Assembly: GCA_031271045.1 (NCBI GenBank)
Contig: JAISWO010000012.1
Coordinates: forward strand, 1 to 40,558
Length of the DNA stretch: 40,558 nt
Reading direction: 5' to 3'
Origin: Tannerellaceae bacterium
GTDB lineage: Bacteria > Bacteroidota > Bacteroidia > Bacteroidales > Tannerellaceae
A program made the translations under genes and the position numbers. Positions 8,315-16,647 of this stretch are shown in pieces; positions within the stretch are counted from its first letter, which is position 1, and each line of letters starts with the position of its first letter. The notes beneath the pieces are model-generated. The model did no database searches, was not told the DNA's origin, and saw nothing but the letters and a program-made list of their open reading frames with translations.

Positions 8315-9130
8315 TTAGAGGCCTAATATTGTGTCGTAAAATTTATTGATTTCATCCATGTAAACATCCGGGGATTGATACGGAAGGATGGGCTTGTCTT
8401 TTATTTCCGACAGATACGTTTGTATCTCGGGATGTATTGTTTGGCTTCCCAATATCACGCCGTCGGCAAAGTCGACGGCTAATTGGGTGAGCGAGATGAA
8501 GCCGGTGTCTTTTTTCAGGCCGACGAGGTCTTCATCCAGAACCCCGTCCATTTTTAGTTTGTCGGGGAAGTTGGGACGGAAAGGTGTTTTGAACTCATCG
8601 GAATAAATGGAATAAACAGTCTTGGAATCTTTCAAGCACGGGTCGTCCACATACATGCGTTTGATGTATAAAGGGGTCAGCGCTGAAATCCATCCGTGGC
8701 AATGAATGATGTCAGGTATCCAGCGAAGTTTTTTTATTGTTTCCAATACGCCGCGGATATAGAAGATAGAGCGTTCGTCATTATCTTCGTATTCACGATC
8801 GTGCACATCGCATACGGTTCCTTTACGCTGAAAGAAGTCTTCATTGTCGATAAAATATACTTGCATCCTGGCTGATTGAATAGATGCGACTTTTATGATC
8901 AGCGGATGATCTGTATCGTCTATAATAAGATTCATCCCGGACAAACGAATCACCTCGTGCAATTGATTACGTCTTTCATTTATACTCCCGAATTTAGGCA
9001 TGAATGTCCTGATTTCACGGCCGCGCTCCTGAATGCCCTGGGGCAAGTTTCGGCACACCGTAGATAGTTCTGATTCCGGAAGGTAAGGGCTGATTTCTTG
9101 AGTTATAAACAAAATTCTTTTTGCGTCCAT
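8315..9130 (-). CDS. Glycogen/starch synthase catalytic-domain protein (GT5 N-terminal domain only)
   Basis: This 271-residue protein matches only the first Rossmann domain of GT5 glycogen synthases: KRILFITQEISPYL at the N terminus, PDIIHCHGWISALTPLYIK in the middle and a C-terminal helical tail. Full enzymes are about 450-500 residues, so the second glycosyltransferase domain is absent. The usual N-terminal KxGG ADP-glucose-binding motif is replaced by PESELSTV. The gene ends cleanly and such short forms are widespread in Bacteroidales, so it does not look like a recent truncation. It may be regulatory or work with a partner. It is divergent from panC and upstream of DUF4270. Confidence 0.85.
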   Translation of the reverse strand: MDAKRILFITQEISPYLPESELSTVCRNLPQGIQERGREIRTFMPKFGSINERRNQLHEVIRLSGMNLIIDDTDHPLIIKVASIQSARMQVYFIDNEDFFQRKGTVCDVHDREYEDNDERSIFYIRGVLETIKKLRWIPDIIHCHGWISALTPLYIKRMYVDDPCLKDSKTVYSIYSDEFKTPFRPNFPDKLKMDGVLDEDLVGLKKDTGFISLTQLAVDFADGVILGSQTIHPEIQTYLSEIKDKPILPYQSPDVYMDEINKFYDTILGL

Positions 9131-9155
9131 TTATACGTTTGTTTTTAAGACGATA

Positions 9156-9163
9156 CAAAGGTA
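9156..9163 (-). promoter_or_regulatory. -7 box for the synthase-domain/DUF4270 operon
   Basis: Read on the minus strand this is TACCTTTG, matching TAnnTTTG, 26 nt before the ATG at 9130. It sits in the 97 bp divergent region shared with panC. Confidence 0.5.
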
Positions 9164-9227
9164 GTAAATTTCTTTCATTTACCGTATTATTTTATTTGCT
9201 TTGCAGCGTCAATAACGATTTTGAACG

Positions 9228-10070
9228 ATGAAAACAGTTAGCAATATCAAAGTTTTGAGAAACTATCTTGCGGAAGAACGCCTGCAAAACAAGCATATTG
9301 GCTTTGTTCCCACGATGGGAGCTTTGCATGAAGGACATCTGAGTCTGGTCAAGCGCTGTCTGGAAGAAAACGATGTGTGCGTGGTCAGTATATTTGTCAA
9401 TCCTACACAGTTTAACGATAAAAACGATCTGGAAGCTTATCCCCGTACGCCGGAGGCTGATGCGGATCTGCTGGAAGCTGCCGGATGTCATTACCTCTTT
9501 GTTCCTTCGGTAGAAGAAATGTATCCGGAGCCGGATACACGTGTATTCGATTTCGGGAACATCGGCAGGGTGATGGAAGGAGCACATCGTCCGGGGCATT
9601 TCAATGGCGTGGCCCAGATTGTCAGCAAGCTTTTCGATGCCGTCGAAGCCCGGCGTGCGTATTTCGGAGAGAAAGACTTCCAGCAAATAGCCGTTGTCCG
9701 GGAGATGGCAAGGCAATTGGGATACGCCACAGAGATTGTAGCCTGTCCTATCCTGCGAGAAGCCGACGGATTGGCCATGAGTAGCCGGAACAGGAGGCTG
9801 GACAGCAAGCAGCGCAGGAAAGCCCCGCTGATAGCCAAAATACTGAAAGAGAGCCTCCGCCTTGTGCCGCAGATGAGCGTGCAGGAGGTGAAAGACTTCG
9901 TGATAGACACGTTGAACAACGAGCCGCTATTGTGCGTCGAATACTTCGAGATCGTCGACGGACAGACTTTGATGCCGGTGAATCACTGGGACCAAACGGC
10001 ATCTCCGACGGGCTGCATCGCCGTCTTTTGCGGACAGGTGCGTTTGATAGATAATATAATGTATACGTAA
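9228..10070 (+). CDS. panC: Pantothenate synthetase PanC
   Basis: This 280-residue enzyme joins pantoate and beta-alanine with ATP to give pantothenate. The nucleotide-binding motif [14 protein letters not shown] (HEGH at 34-37) is present, as are [19 protein letters not shown] for pantoate binding and the KMSKS-like [12 protein letters not shown]. Length is normal. It is the first gene of panC-panD, which supplies coenzyme A synthesis; panD lies 31 bp downstream. Confidence 0.98.
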   Translation: MKTVSNIKVLRNYLAEERLQNKHIGFVPTMGALHEGHLSLVKRCLEENDVCVVSIFVNPTQFNDKNDLEAYPRTPEADADLLEAAGCHYLFVPSVEEMYPEPDTRVFDFGNIGRVMEGAHRPGHFNGVAQIVSKLFDAVEARRAYFGEKDFQQIAVVREMARQLGYATEIVACPILREADGLAMSSRNRRLDSKQRRKAPLIAKILKESLRLVPQMSVQEVKDFVIDTLNNEPLLCVEYFEIVDGQTLMPVNHWDQTASPTGCIAVFCGQVRLIDNIMYT

Positions 10071-10101
10071 CGCAGAGGGCAACAACACAATCCACAACGA
10101 T

Positions 10102-10458
10102 ATGTACATCGAAGTCATTAAATCGAAGATCCACCGGGTAACAGTTACGGAAGCCAACCTCAATTACATCGGCAGCATCACCATCGACGAAGCCTTGCTT
10201 GATGCAGCCAACCTGCTTCCGAACGAAAAAGTATCCATTGTCAATAACAACAACGGGGAACGATTCGAAACCTACATCATCAAAGGCGAACGTCATTCGG
10301 GAACTATCTGCCTCAATGGAGCGGCTGCCCGGAAGGTACAACCCGGCGACATTATTATTATCATGTCCTATGCCTTGATGGATTTTGAAGAGGCCAAAAC
10401 ATTCAAGCCGTCCATTATCTTCCCCGATACGGCAACCAACAAGCTTGTTTACCCATAA
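10102..10458 (+). CDS. panD: Aspartate 1-decarboxylase PanD
   Basis: This 118-residue pro-enzyme makes beta-alanine from aspartate, the other substrate of PanC. The self-cleavage site Gly24-Ser25 (NYIGSITID) that creates the pyruvoyl group is intact. Other family residues such as [17 protein letters not shown] and NGAAAR are present. It follows panC and its last codons overlap the probable start of the MATE transporter gene. Confidence 0.98.
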   Translation: MYIEVIKSKIHRVTVTEANLNYIGSITIDEALLDAANLLPNEKVSIVNNNNGERFETYIIKGERHSGTICLNGAAARKVQPGDIIIIMSYALMDFEEAKTFKPSIIFPDTATNKLVYP

Positions 10459-11767
10459 ACACATCTGGAACGTAAGCTATCCGATCTTCCTCAGCCTGCT
10501 GGCTCAGAATGTTATTAATGTAACAGACACCGCTTTCCTGGGGAGGATAGGAGAAGTTGAACTGGGCGCTTCCGCTTTAGGCGGATTGATCTATATCTGC
10601 GCCTTCACGATTGCTTTCGGCTTCAGCGCCGGGTCGCAGATCCTGATCGCACGCCGCAATGGCGAGAAAGCCTTCGACAGCATTGGCCCCGTCATGATGC
10701 AGGGCATCTTCTTCCTTTTCGGCATGGCCATCCTGCTTTTCCTGCTCATCCGCCTTTTCGGCGCCCCTTTGATGCACCTGATGGTCTCGTCGGAGATGAT
10801 ACTTGAGGCGACGGTCGAGTTTCTCGACATACGTATCTTCGGCCTGTTTTTCGCCTTCCTTAATGTCATGTTCAGGGCTTTCTTTGTGGGAATCACCCGC
10901 ACGCGGGTGCTGACGGTCAATGCCCTGTTGATGGCTGTCACCAATGTGGTCCTTGATTACGTCCTCATCTTCGGACATGCGGGCTTCCCGGCGATGGGGC
11001 TCAAAGGCGCAGCTATTGCATCGGTCATCGCAGAGGCGGTCTCGATTTTATTCTTTGTTCTCTATGCCCGCTTTACGCTGGACACCAAAAAGTATGGCTT
11101 AAACCGCATCCATGCGATTGACTTCCATCTCCTCCGGCGGATATTGAGCATCTCCGTCTTCATGATGCTCCAGTATTTTATATCCATGAGTACCTTCCTT
11201 TTCTTCTTTATCGTTGTCGAGCATATTGGTCAGCGGGAGCTGGCTGTCGCTAATATTGTACGGAGTATCTACATCGTCCTGTTTATTCCTGTCAATGCCC
11301 TTTCGACAACGGCCAATTCCCTTGTCAGCAATGCCATCGGAGCCGGGGCCGTAGACAAGGTCACCGGCATCATTAAGCGAATCGCCGGCCTTTCGTTCGC
11401 TATCATGGCCGTCTGCGCTGCCGTCTTCTGCCTCGTACCGGAGGCTATCCTTTCGATTTACACCAATTCCCCGGCGCTCATTGCCGATTCCGTTCCTTCG
11501 ATCTATACCATATCGGGCGCCATGCTGATATGCGCTGTGGGAAGCGTCGTCTTCAACGGTGTATCGGGGACGGGCAATACACGTACGGCGCTGCTGCTTG
11601 AGGTCATCACGCTGGTTTTTTACTGCGTTTATGTTTACATTATCGGTATGAAGCTCAAGATGCCGGTACATATCTGTTTCACGTCCGAAGTGATCTACTT
11701 CGGCAGTCTTTGCCTCCTGAGCGCCCTCTACATGAAGAAAGGCAAGTGGAGGAATAAAAAGATCTAA
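10445..11767 (+). CDS. MATE family efflux transporter
   Basis: This protein of about 440 residues has twelve predicted membrane helices and MATE motifs ([23 protein letters not shown] near the N terminus, [16 protein letters not shown] near the C terminus). It exports cationic or aromatic compounds using an ion gradient; the substrate is unknown. The open frame continues upstream to 10385, but homologues begin near [13 protein letters not shown]. The TTG at 10445 is therefore the likeliest start, overlapping panD by 14 bp. It is probably read through from panC-panD. No terminator follows; the second tandem array starts about 18 bp after the stop. Confidence 0.93.
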   Translation: MFTHKHIWNVSYPIFLSLLAQNVINVTDTAFLGRIGEVELGASALGGLIYICAFTIAFGFSAGSQILIARRNGEKAFDSIGPVMMQGIFFLFGMAILLFLLIRLFGAPLMHLMVSSEMILEATVEFLDIRIFGLFFAFLNVMFRAFFVGITRTRVLTVNALLMAVTNVVLDYVLIFGHAGFPAMGLKGAAIASVIAEAVSILFFVLYARFTLDTKKYGLNRIHAIDFHLLRRILSISVFMMLQYFISMSTFLFFFIVVEHIGQRELAVANIVRSIYIVLFIPVNALSTTANSLVSNAIGAGAVDKVTGIIKRIAGLSFAIMAVCAAVFCLVPEAILSIYTNSPALIADSVPSIYTISGAMLICAVGSVVFNGVSGTGNTRTALLLEVITLVFYCVYVYIIGMKLKMPVHICFTSEVIYFGSLCLLSALYMKKGKWRNKKI

Positions 11768-11784
11768 GCAAATCAGGAGGTCCG

Positions 11785-12215
11785 AAACTTTCCGCCTCTC
11801 TTCTCCATGCAAGGAAAGGACGTCCAAAACTTTCCGCCCCTCTTCTCCATACAAGGAAAGGAACCCCAAAACTTTCCGCCCCTCTTCTCCATCTATGGAA
11901 ATAAGGCCCGGAAACTTCCGGCGAGCTTCTCCACATGAGGAAAGGAGCCCCGGAATTTTCCGGGAGGTGTTCTCCCGAAGGGAAATGCCTACTTTGGTTT
12001 TCCGGTGGATCTTCTCCCGGAGGGAAATGTCTACTTCGATTTTCCGGCGAATCTTCCCCCGAAGGAAAATGCCCACTTCGGTTTTCCGGGCGACGTTCCC
12101 CCACGTGGAGAAGCTCGCCGGAAAATTCCCGGCCCCGTTCCCCCATCCGGAGGGGAAGGGCGAAAAAAAAGCGGGCAACGTTCCCCTTGTGGAGAAGCTG
12201 CCCGCTATCACTCTG
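11785..12215. repeat. Tandem array of about 42 bp units
   Basis: About ten imperfect units with a ~42 bp period fill the region between the MATE gene and the second DUF6261 gene. Early units contain ACTTTCCGCCCCTCTTCTCC then AAGGAAAGG, with copies at 11787, 11829 and 11871. Later units drift to TTCTCCCGAAGGGAAATG-type cores. Most contain a short pyrimidine/purine complement (TCTCCC...GGGAAA). Because the period is 14 codons, several frames stay open on both strands, but none resembles a protein family. I see no gene here. Confidence 0.85.
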
Positions 12216-12228
12216 ACTCCGCCTATTG

Positions 12229-13053
12229 TCAGAGGATGTCTTCTTCATTTTCCGGAGCCTTGTCCCGGCGGCCGGCGCGCTGTTGGAGCAGGTTGCGGAA
12301 CTTCTTCAACCGTTCGTTCCAGGCGATGACAAAATTATAGGTGATGTTTCCATGCACTTCGGGGTTGAACAGCTCGCCGTTGTCGTGGTCTGCCGTATCG
12401 AGGGATTCCTGTTCGACCACGATGTCGCCGCCCAGCCCGTCGAGCATCAGGCGGGTATCCCAGACGTTTACCGCAGCCGTATAGTACGTCTCAAACAGGC
12501 GGCGGATTTGTTGCAAATCCTCCTTGGGTTTGGCAACGCTTTCTTCCATGCGCGTGGCGCTGAGGGTGAGAACGGCCTGTTCGGCCTGGTCGATGGCCGT
12601 CACCCATTCGGCCAGGGTGAGTGCGGTGACGTCGGGGGCGTATACCGTCCCGCGCAGGTCGGCCAGCAAATTGTAGACGGCGGCCGACTTCTGTGCGTAG
12701 GTGCCCGACAAGACCGAGTCTTTGTATCCTTCCAGCAGGTTGTAGAGGTGGTCGGCGGCTTTCTGCTTGAGGGCATTGGGGAGCTTGCGGGCGCTTTTCA
12801 CGGTATTGAAAAACGCCTGACAGATGTCGACGCACTTTTTGTCGGCTGCTTCGATCTCTTTGGTGTAAACGCTTTTGCGCAGCACCAGCAGCAGTTTGTC
12901 CGCCTTGTCGTACAGCGGAAGGATCCGCATGTGCAACTCCATGGTGCCGATGGCGGTCGGGCCGAAGCGTTCTGCCTCGTCCTTGTAGTTGGTGAACAAC
13001 TCAAACCATTCTTCGTTGTGAAGGCTCCTGATTTTAACGCGTATGACTTTCAT
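12229..13053 (-). CDS. DUF6261 family protein (single-domain form)
   Basis: This 274-residue soluble, mostly helical protein starts MKVIRVKIRSLHNEEWFELF, a DUF6261-type opening, and has the same overall build as the first ~240 residues of the protein at 527-1675. It lacks the C-terminal domain seen there and ends in an acidic tail (DKAPENEEDIL). Function is unknown. A TATATTTG -7 box lies at 13100-13107 on the minus strand. The 3' end abuts the 42 bp repeat array. Confidence 0.75.
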   Translation of the reverse strand: MKVIRVKIRSLHNEEWFELFTNYKDEAERFGPTAIGTMELHMRILPLYDKADKLLLVLRKSVYTKEIEAADKKCVDICQAFFNTVKSARKLPNALKQKAADHLYNLLEGYKDSVLSGTYAQKSAAVYNLLADLRGTVYAPDVTALTLAEWVTAIDQAEQAVLTLSATRMEESVAKPKEDLQQIRRLFETYYTAAVNVWDTRLMLDGLGGDIVVEQESLDTADHDNGELFNPEVHGNITYNFVIAWNERLKKFRNLLQQRAGRRDKAPENEEDIL

Positions 13054-13099
13054 TACATTTGGTTTTTATTGGAAGGGAATCCTTGTTTTTTTTCCCAGG

Positions 13100-13107
13100 C
13101 AAATATA
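13100..13107 (-). promoter_or_regulatory. -7 box for the second DUF6261 gene
   Basis: Minus-strand TATATTTG matches TAnnTTTG, 46 nt before the ATG at 13053, between that gene and the terminator of the LytTR operon. Confidence 0.5.
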
Positions 13108-13123
13108 CGAATGTATTTTAAAC

Positions 13124-13150
13124 AAAAAAATTCCCGAAGGAATTTTTTTT
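13124..13150 (-). terminator. Symmetric rho-independent terminator after the LytTR gene
   Basis: An 11-bp stem (AAAAAAATTCC, loop CGAA, GGAATTTTTTT) gives a T-run on either strand. It lies 60 bp beyond the LytTR stop codon and upstream of the DUF6261 promoter, so it insulates the two minus-strand units. Confidence 0.8.
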
Positions 13151-13208
13151 AATCAGGCAGCAAACGACGGCTTGCAGCTTACGGATTGCAAGCTGCCGGG
13201 CGAGGCCC

Positions 13209-14015
13209 TCAGAGGTGGAGGCGTTCTTTCAAAAGTTTGTATCCGGCGCCGCTGGCACGGAGGGTGACACCGCTCTTGAGGCGCACGCTATAACTTTCCT
13301 TGCCGAAGAGTTCGACACGTATAATCTGCTCGGCGCTGACGATGGTGGAGCGGTGAATACGGATGAAGGCGGCAGGCGGGAGGTTGGTCTCGAAATACTT
13401 CATGGTTTTCTCCTTGATGTATTGCCCGGTGGCGGTAAAGAGGGTGACATAATCGCCGCAGGCCTGGATGTAATGCAATTCATCGAGGCGAACCAGGTGG
13501 ATGCGCAGGCCGTCTTTGACCGATATGCGGTCGAGCTGTTCGGCAGGTTCTGCGACCTGCGGGAGAGGCAGTGGTTCTTCGATTTCATTTTCCCGGCCTT
13601 CGTTCTCCTGTTGTTCTCTTTTTAAGTAGATGTACTGGTATCGCTGCATCAGGATGATCCAGGACAAAATGCCGGTTGTCAGTCGAAGAGGCAGCAGTTG
13701 TGCAAAGACGGTGGCATCTTCCATCTCCATCAGCGAGAGGGCCGTATAACAGACGCCCAGGCAGATCGCCTGTACCAACAGGGTCATCATGATCTGCGCC
13801 TGCCAGGGGCGAATGTAAGGGAAGAAATACCAGCTCAGGATTCCGCAGATGGCCAGTAACCCGGTAAAAAGACTTGCATCCGCCCAGGCAACCGGCAGCG
13901 GCAGGTTGCCGTAGAGGGCCAGCAATCCTCTCAGCAAGGCAATATCTGATACGATCAGCAAAAGGCTTGTCAAGATACTGGATCGCGAGCGGATAAGCGG
14001 GTGGGCCAGCATCAT
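13209..14015 (-). CDS. Membrane-anchored LytTR DNA-binding regulator
   Basis: This 268-residue protein has four N-terminal membrane helices (about residues 14-34, 45-67, 75-97 and 103-125) and a charged linker rich in E and Q. The C-terminal LytTR DNA-binding domain (about 163-268) shows LHYIQACGDYVTLFTATGQYI, FIRIHRSTIVSAEQI and VRLKSGVTLRAS. No receiver domain is present, so signalling is likely through the membrane part rather than phosphotransfer. Its ATG follows directly on the TAA of the upstream LiaF-like gene, so the two are surely co-translated. A direct-repeat cluster upstream of the operon is a candidate binding site. Confidence 0.9.
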   Translation of the reverse strand: MMLAHPLIRSRSSILTSLLLIVSDIALLRGLLALYGNLPLPVAWADASLFTGLLAICGILSWYFFPYIRPWQAQIMMTLLVQAICLGVCYTALSLMEMEDATVFAQLLPLRLTTGILSWIILMQRYQYIYLKREQQENEGRENEIEEPLPLPQVAEPAEQLDRISVKDGLRIHLVRLDELHYIQACGDYVTLFTATGQYIKEKTMKYFETNLPPAAFIRIHRSTIVSAEQIIRVELFGKESYSVRLKSGVTLRASGAGYKLLKERLHL

Positions 14016-14774
14016 TTAGTTCTTGATCTCCAGGGCGCCGAAGGAGACATCTCCCCGGATGATTAATTTGTGTTCGGTGTCGATCTCATGCGAAGTGTAG
14101 CGCTTGTCTTCACTCGATCCAAAGGTGGTGTCCAGTTCCGAAAACAAACACCAGTTGGGGGGGACAAAGATCTCGAATCCGCCGAAGGAGCAATCAAGGT
14201 CGATAAAGGTTTCGGGCTTTTCGAGCGTGGTGCGCCGCAAGTCGAGGGCAATGGAGCCGCAGGAGACGTCTAATTTGGCGCCGCGGAAAACGGGATCCAG
14301 CACAATGTGGCGACTGCTACCGAAACTGACGTTGACGGTAACGAAGCCGTCGATGATCTCCTCCGTCCGTTTCTCTGCTCCGCAATGACGCTGGGGCGGA
14401 ATCCACCCTCTGTTCCACGGTCTCCGGCGATTGTGGAAGAAAACAATCAGCCCGGCAATGATGAGGAAGACCGGCCAGTAACTGATCTGCCAGGTGTCAT
14501 TCATAGGCAGAATGCGCGGAAGGATAAAATACAGCCCGATCGAAAAGAAAAGGATCCCCAGCAGCAGGTTTCGCTTCAGTAAAGAGGAGATCCCCAGAAT
14601 GATCAGCAGCATCTGCCACGAGATGATGATGCGGTAGGCATAATCGCTCACCACTCCCGTATTGTGCCCAAGGATAACAATGCCTGCCACAACAAGTATC
14701 AGGGCGGTGACAAACCTGTTCATTTTGTAATGTTGGTGAAAATTCACCCGTCTATTCGTTTCTGTTGTTTCCAT
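14016..14774 (-). CDS. LiaF-like membrane protein
   Basis: This 252-residue protein has four membrane helices in the first ~130 residues. A cytosolic C-terminal domain of repeated beta-strands (VTVNVSFGSSRHIV, LDVSCGSIALDL, DLDCSFGGFEIFVP, IRGDVSFGALEI) resembles the C-terminal domain of LiaF/YvqF cell-envelope stress proteins. In Firmicutes LiaF restrains the LiaRS two-component system. By analogy this protein may gate the LytTR regulator encoded immediately downstream; that is inference. It is the first gene of the operon, and the start ATG at 14774 is followed by a polar leader before the first helix. Confidence 0.85.
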   Translation of the reverse strand: METTETNRRVNFHQHYKMNRFVTALILVVAGIVILGHNTGVVSDYAYRIIISWQMLLIILGISSLLKRNLLLGILFFSIGLYFILPRILPMNDTWQISYWPVFLIIAGLIVFFHNRRRPWNRGWIPPQRHCGAEKRTEEIIDGFVTVNVSFGSSRHIVLDPVFRGAKLDVSCGSIALDLRRTTLEKPETFIDLDCSFGGFEIFVPPNWCLFSELDTTFGSSEDKRYTSHEIDTEHKLIIRGDVSFGALEIKN

Positions 14775-14857
14775 GATAATATGGTTTTAAATTTGAGGTT
14801 AAAAGTAAGTTCTATTTCCATTATACGCAAACGATGCACGCCCAGCAGTTGCTGAAT

Positions 14858-14916
14858 CCCGGTAAACGCCCGTTTTTGCCCGATAAGCCCGGCCGGCGTC
14901 TGTTTTTGTCCGGTAA
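14858..14916. promoter_or_regulatory. Direct repeats upstream of the LiaF-LytTR operon
   Basis: Two 15-bp copies, GTTTTTGCCCGATAA (14872-14886) and GTTTTTGTCCGGTAA (14902-14916), are 30 bp apart. A partial third copy, CCCGGTAA, lies at 14858-14865. On the minus strand they read as CGG-CAAAAAC elements, about 85-140 nt before the LiaF ATG. LytTR proteins bind paired direct repeats, so this is a candidate operator for the operon, the C69 gene or both. Confidence 0.55.
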
Positions 14917-14942
14917 GAACTTTTCCCGTAACTGATTTTACA

Positions 14943-14950
14943 TACCTTTG
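14943..14950 (+). promoter_or_regulatory. -7 box for the C69 dipeptidase gene
   Basis: TACCTTTG matches TAnnTTTG, 43 nt before the ATG at 14993 and 27 bp after the last direct-repeat copy. Confidence 0.5.
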
Positions 14951-14992
14951 ACGACTGTTTATTACGTTTAAGATACTATTTTTAGAAAAACA

Positions 14993-16642
14993 ATGGATAT
15001 GAAAAAAAGATGGATCACAATGGCTGTCTGTACAGCCCTCTTGACAGGCGTCGAAGCGATGGCCTGCACAGATTTATTGGTAGGAAAGAAAGCCTCGGTA
15101 GACGGCTCTGTCATCATCAGCTATGCCGCCGACTCGCACACGCTCTACGGCGAGCTGTACCGCTGGCCGGCGGCAACCTGGCCCAAAGGGGCCATGCTCG
15201 ACGTAAAGGAATGGGATACCGGCAAACCGCTGGGACAAATCCCGCAAGTGGAACAGACCTTCTCGGTCATCGGCAATATGAACGAATACCAGGTCGCCAT
15301 CACCGAAAGTACCTGGGGCGGGCACCGCGAACTCAGGGATTCAACCGGAATCCTGGACTATGGAAGCCTGATCTACATCGCCCTCCAGCGTTCCCGCACA
15401 GCGCGCCAGGCGATTGAAGTAATGACCGCCCTTGTCCGCGACTACGGCTATTGCAGCGGAGGCGAGTCCTTCTCTATCGCCGATAAGAACGAGGTCTGGG
15501 TGATGGAAATGATCGGCAAAGGCGTCGGCAACAAAGGCGCCGTATGGGTCGCCATCCGTATCCCCGACGACTGTATCTCGGCGCATGCCAACCAGGCGCG
15601 CATCCAGCAGATCCCCTTCGACGATAAAGAGAACTGCCTCTATTCGCCCGACGTCGTCTCCGTAGCGCGCGAGAAAGGATACTTCAGCGGCCGCGACAAA
15701 GACTTTAGCTTTGCCAAAGCCTACAATCCCTACGACTTCGGCGGCCTGCGTGGATGCGAAGCCCGCGTCTGGAGCTTCTTCCGCAAATACGATAAAACGA
15801 TGGACCGCTACGCCGACTTCGTCAAAGGCGACCCCACAAAGGAGCCTATGCCGCTATACATCCGCCCCGACCGCAAGCTGTCCGTACAGGACGTTCAACG
15901 CTGCATGCGCGACCACTATGAAGGCACCGACCTGGATATGACCCTCGACATCGGCGCCGGTCCTTTCAAAGTCCCCTACCGCTGGCGCCCGATGAACTTT
16001 ACGGTGGACGGTAAGACTTACGTCAACGAACGCGCCATTGCCACGCAACAGAGCGGCTTCGTTATCGTCCCTCAGATGCGCGCCTGGCTTCCCGACGAAA
16101 TAGGCGGCATCCTCTGGTTTGCCGTTGACGACGCGGATATGGCCGTCTTCACGCCTCTCTACGCTTCGATGCTCGAAGCTCCGGAATGTTATCGCGTAGG
16201 CAATGGTGATATGTACAACCTCTCCTGGACGTCGGCCTTCTGGATCCATAATTGGGTCGCTAACATGGCCTACCATAAGTACAGTTTCATGATCGAAGAC
16301 ATACGCAAAGTACAAAGCGACCTCGAAAACGGCTTCAGAGACCGCCTCCCGGCTATCGACAAGGCCGCCTCCGAGCTGTTGGCCAAAGATCCGGCCGACG
16401 CCCGCCGCTTCCTGACCTGGTTCAGCACAACGACAGCCGACGCTGCCACAGCCCGCTGGAAATCGCTGGGCGAATACTTATTGGTGAAATACATCGACGG
16501 GAACGTCAAGAAAGAAGAAAACGGGCAGTTCCGCCGTAACCCCTACGGCCTGCCCGCTTCTCCGACTTTCGCCGGCTACGACGATGCCTACTACCGCAGT
16601 ATTGTCGTCGATGCCGGAGAACGTCTGGAAGTAAAAGAATAA
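14993..16642 (+). CDS. C69 family dipeptidase
   Basis: This 549-residue exported N-terminal-nucleophile hydrolase belongs to peptidase family C69 (dipeptidase A-like). The signal peptide ends at VEAMA and the nucleophile is the following Cys25 in ACTDLLVGKKASVDGS, exposed by cleavage. Other family segments are SFSIADKNEVWVMEMIGKG and the late NMAYHKYSFMIEDIR. It likely cleaves dipeptides in the periplasm. A lipoprotein reading of that Cys is possible but less likely given the family mechanism. An alternative ATG lies at 14999. It converges on the PUL with only 5 bp between stop codons, so it is a neighbour rather than a member. Confidence 0.92.
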   Translation: MDMKKRWITMAVCTALLTGVEAMACTDLLVGKKASVDGSVIISYAADSHTLYGELYRWPAATWPKGAMLDVKEWDTGKPLGQIPQVEQTFSVIGNMNEYQVAITESTWGGHRELRDSTGILDYGSLIYIALQRSRTARQAIEVMTALVRDYGYCSGGESFSIADKNEVWVMEMIGKGVGNKGAVWVAIRIPDDCISAHANQARIQQIPFDDKENCLYSPDVVSVAREKGYFSGRDKDFSFAKAYNPYDFGGLRGCEARVWSFFRKYDKTMDRYADFVKGDPTKEPMPLYIRPDRKLSVQDVQRCMRDHYEGTDLDMTLDIGAGPFKVPYRWRPMNFTVDGKTYVNERAIATQQSGFVIVPQMRAWLPDEIGGILWFAVDDADMAVFTPLYASMLEAPECYRVGNGDMYNLSWTSAFWIHNWVANMAYHKYSFMIEDIRKVQSDLENGFRDRLPAIDKAASELLAKDPADARRFLTWFSTTTADAATARWKSLGEYLLVKYIDGNVKKEENGQFRRNPYGLPASPTFAGYDDAYYRSIVVDAGERLEVKE

Positions 16643-16647
16643 GAAAC

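Noticed and set aside
11099..12248. Repeat proteins encoded by the minus strand across the 42-bp array
   Set aside because: The frames stay open only because 42 is a multiple of three; they extend antisense into the MATE gene and match no family.
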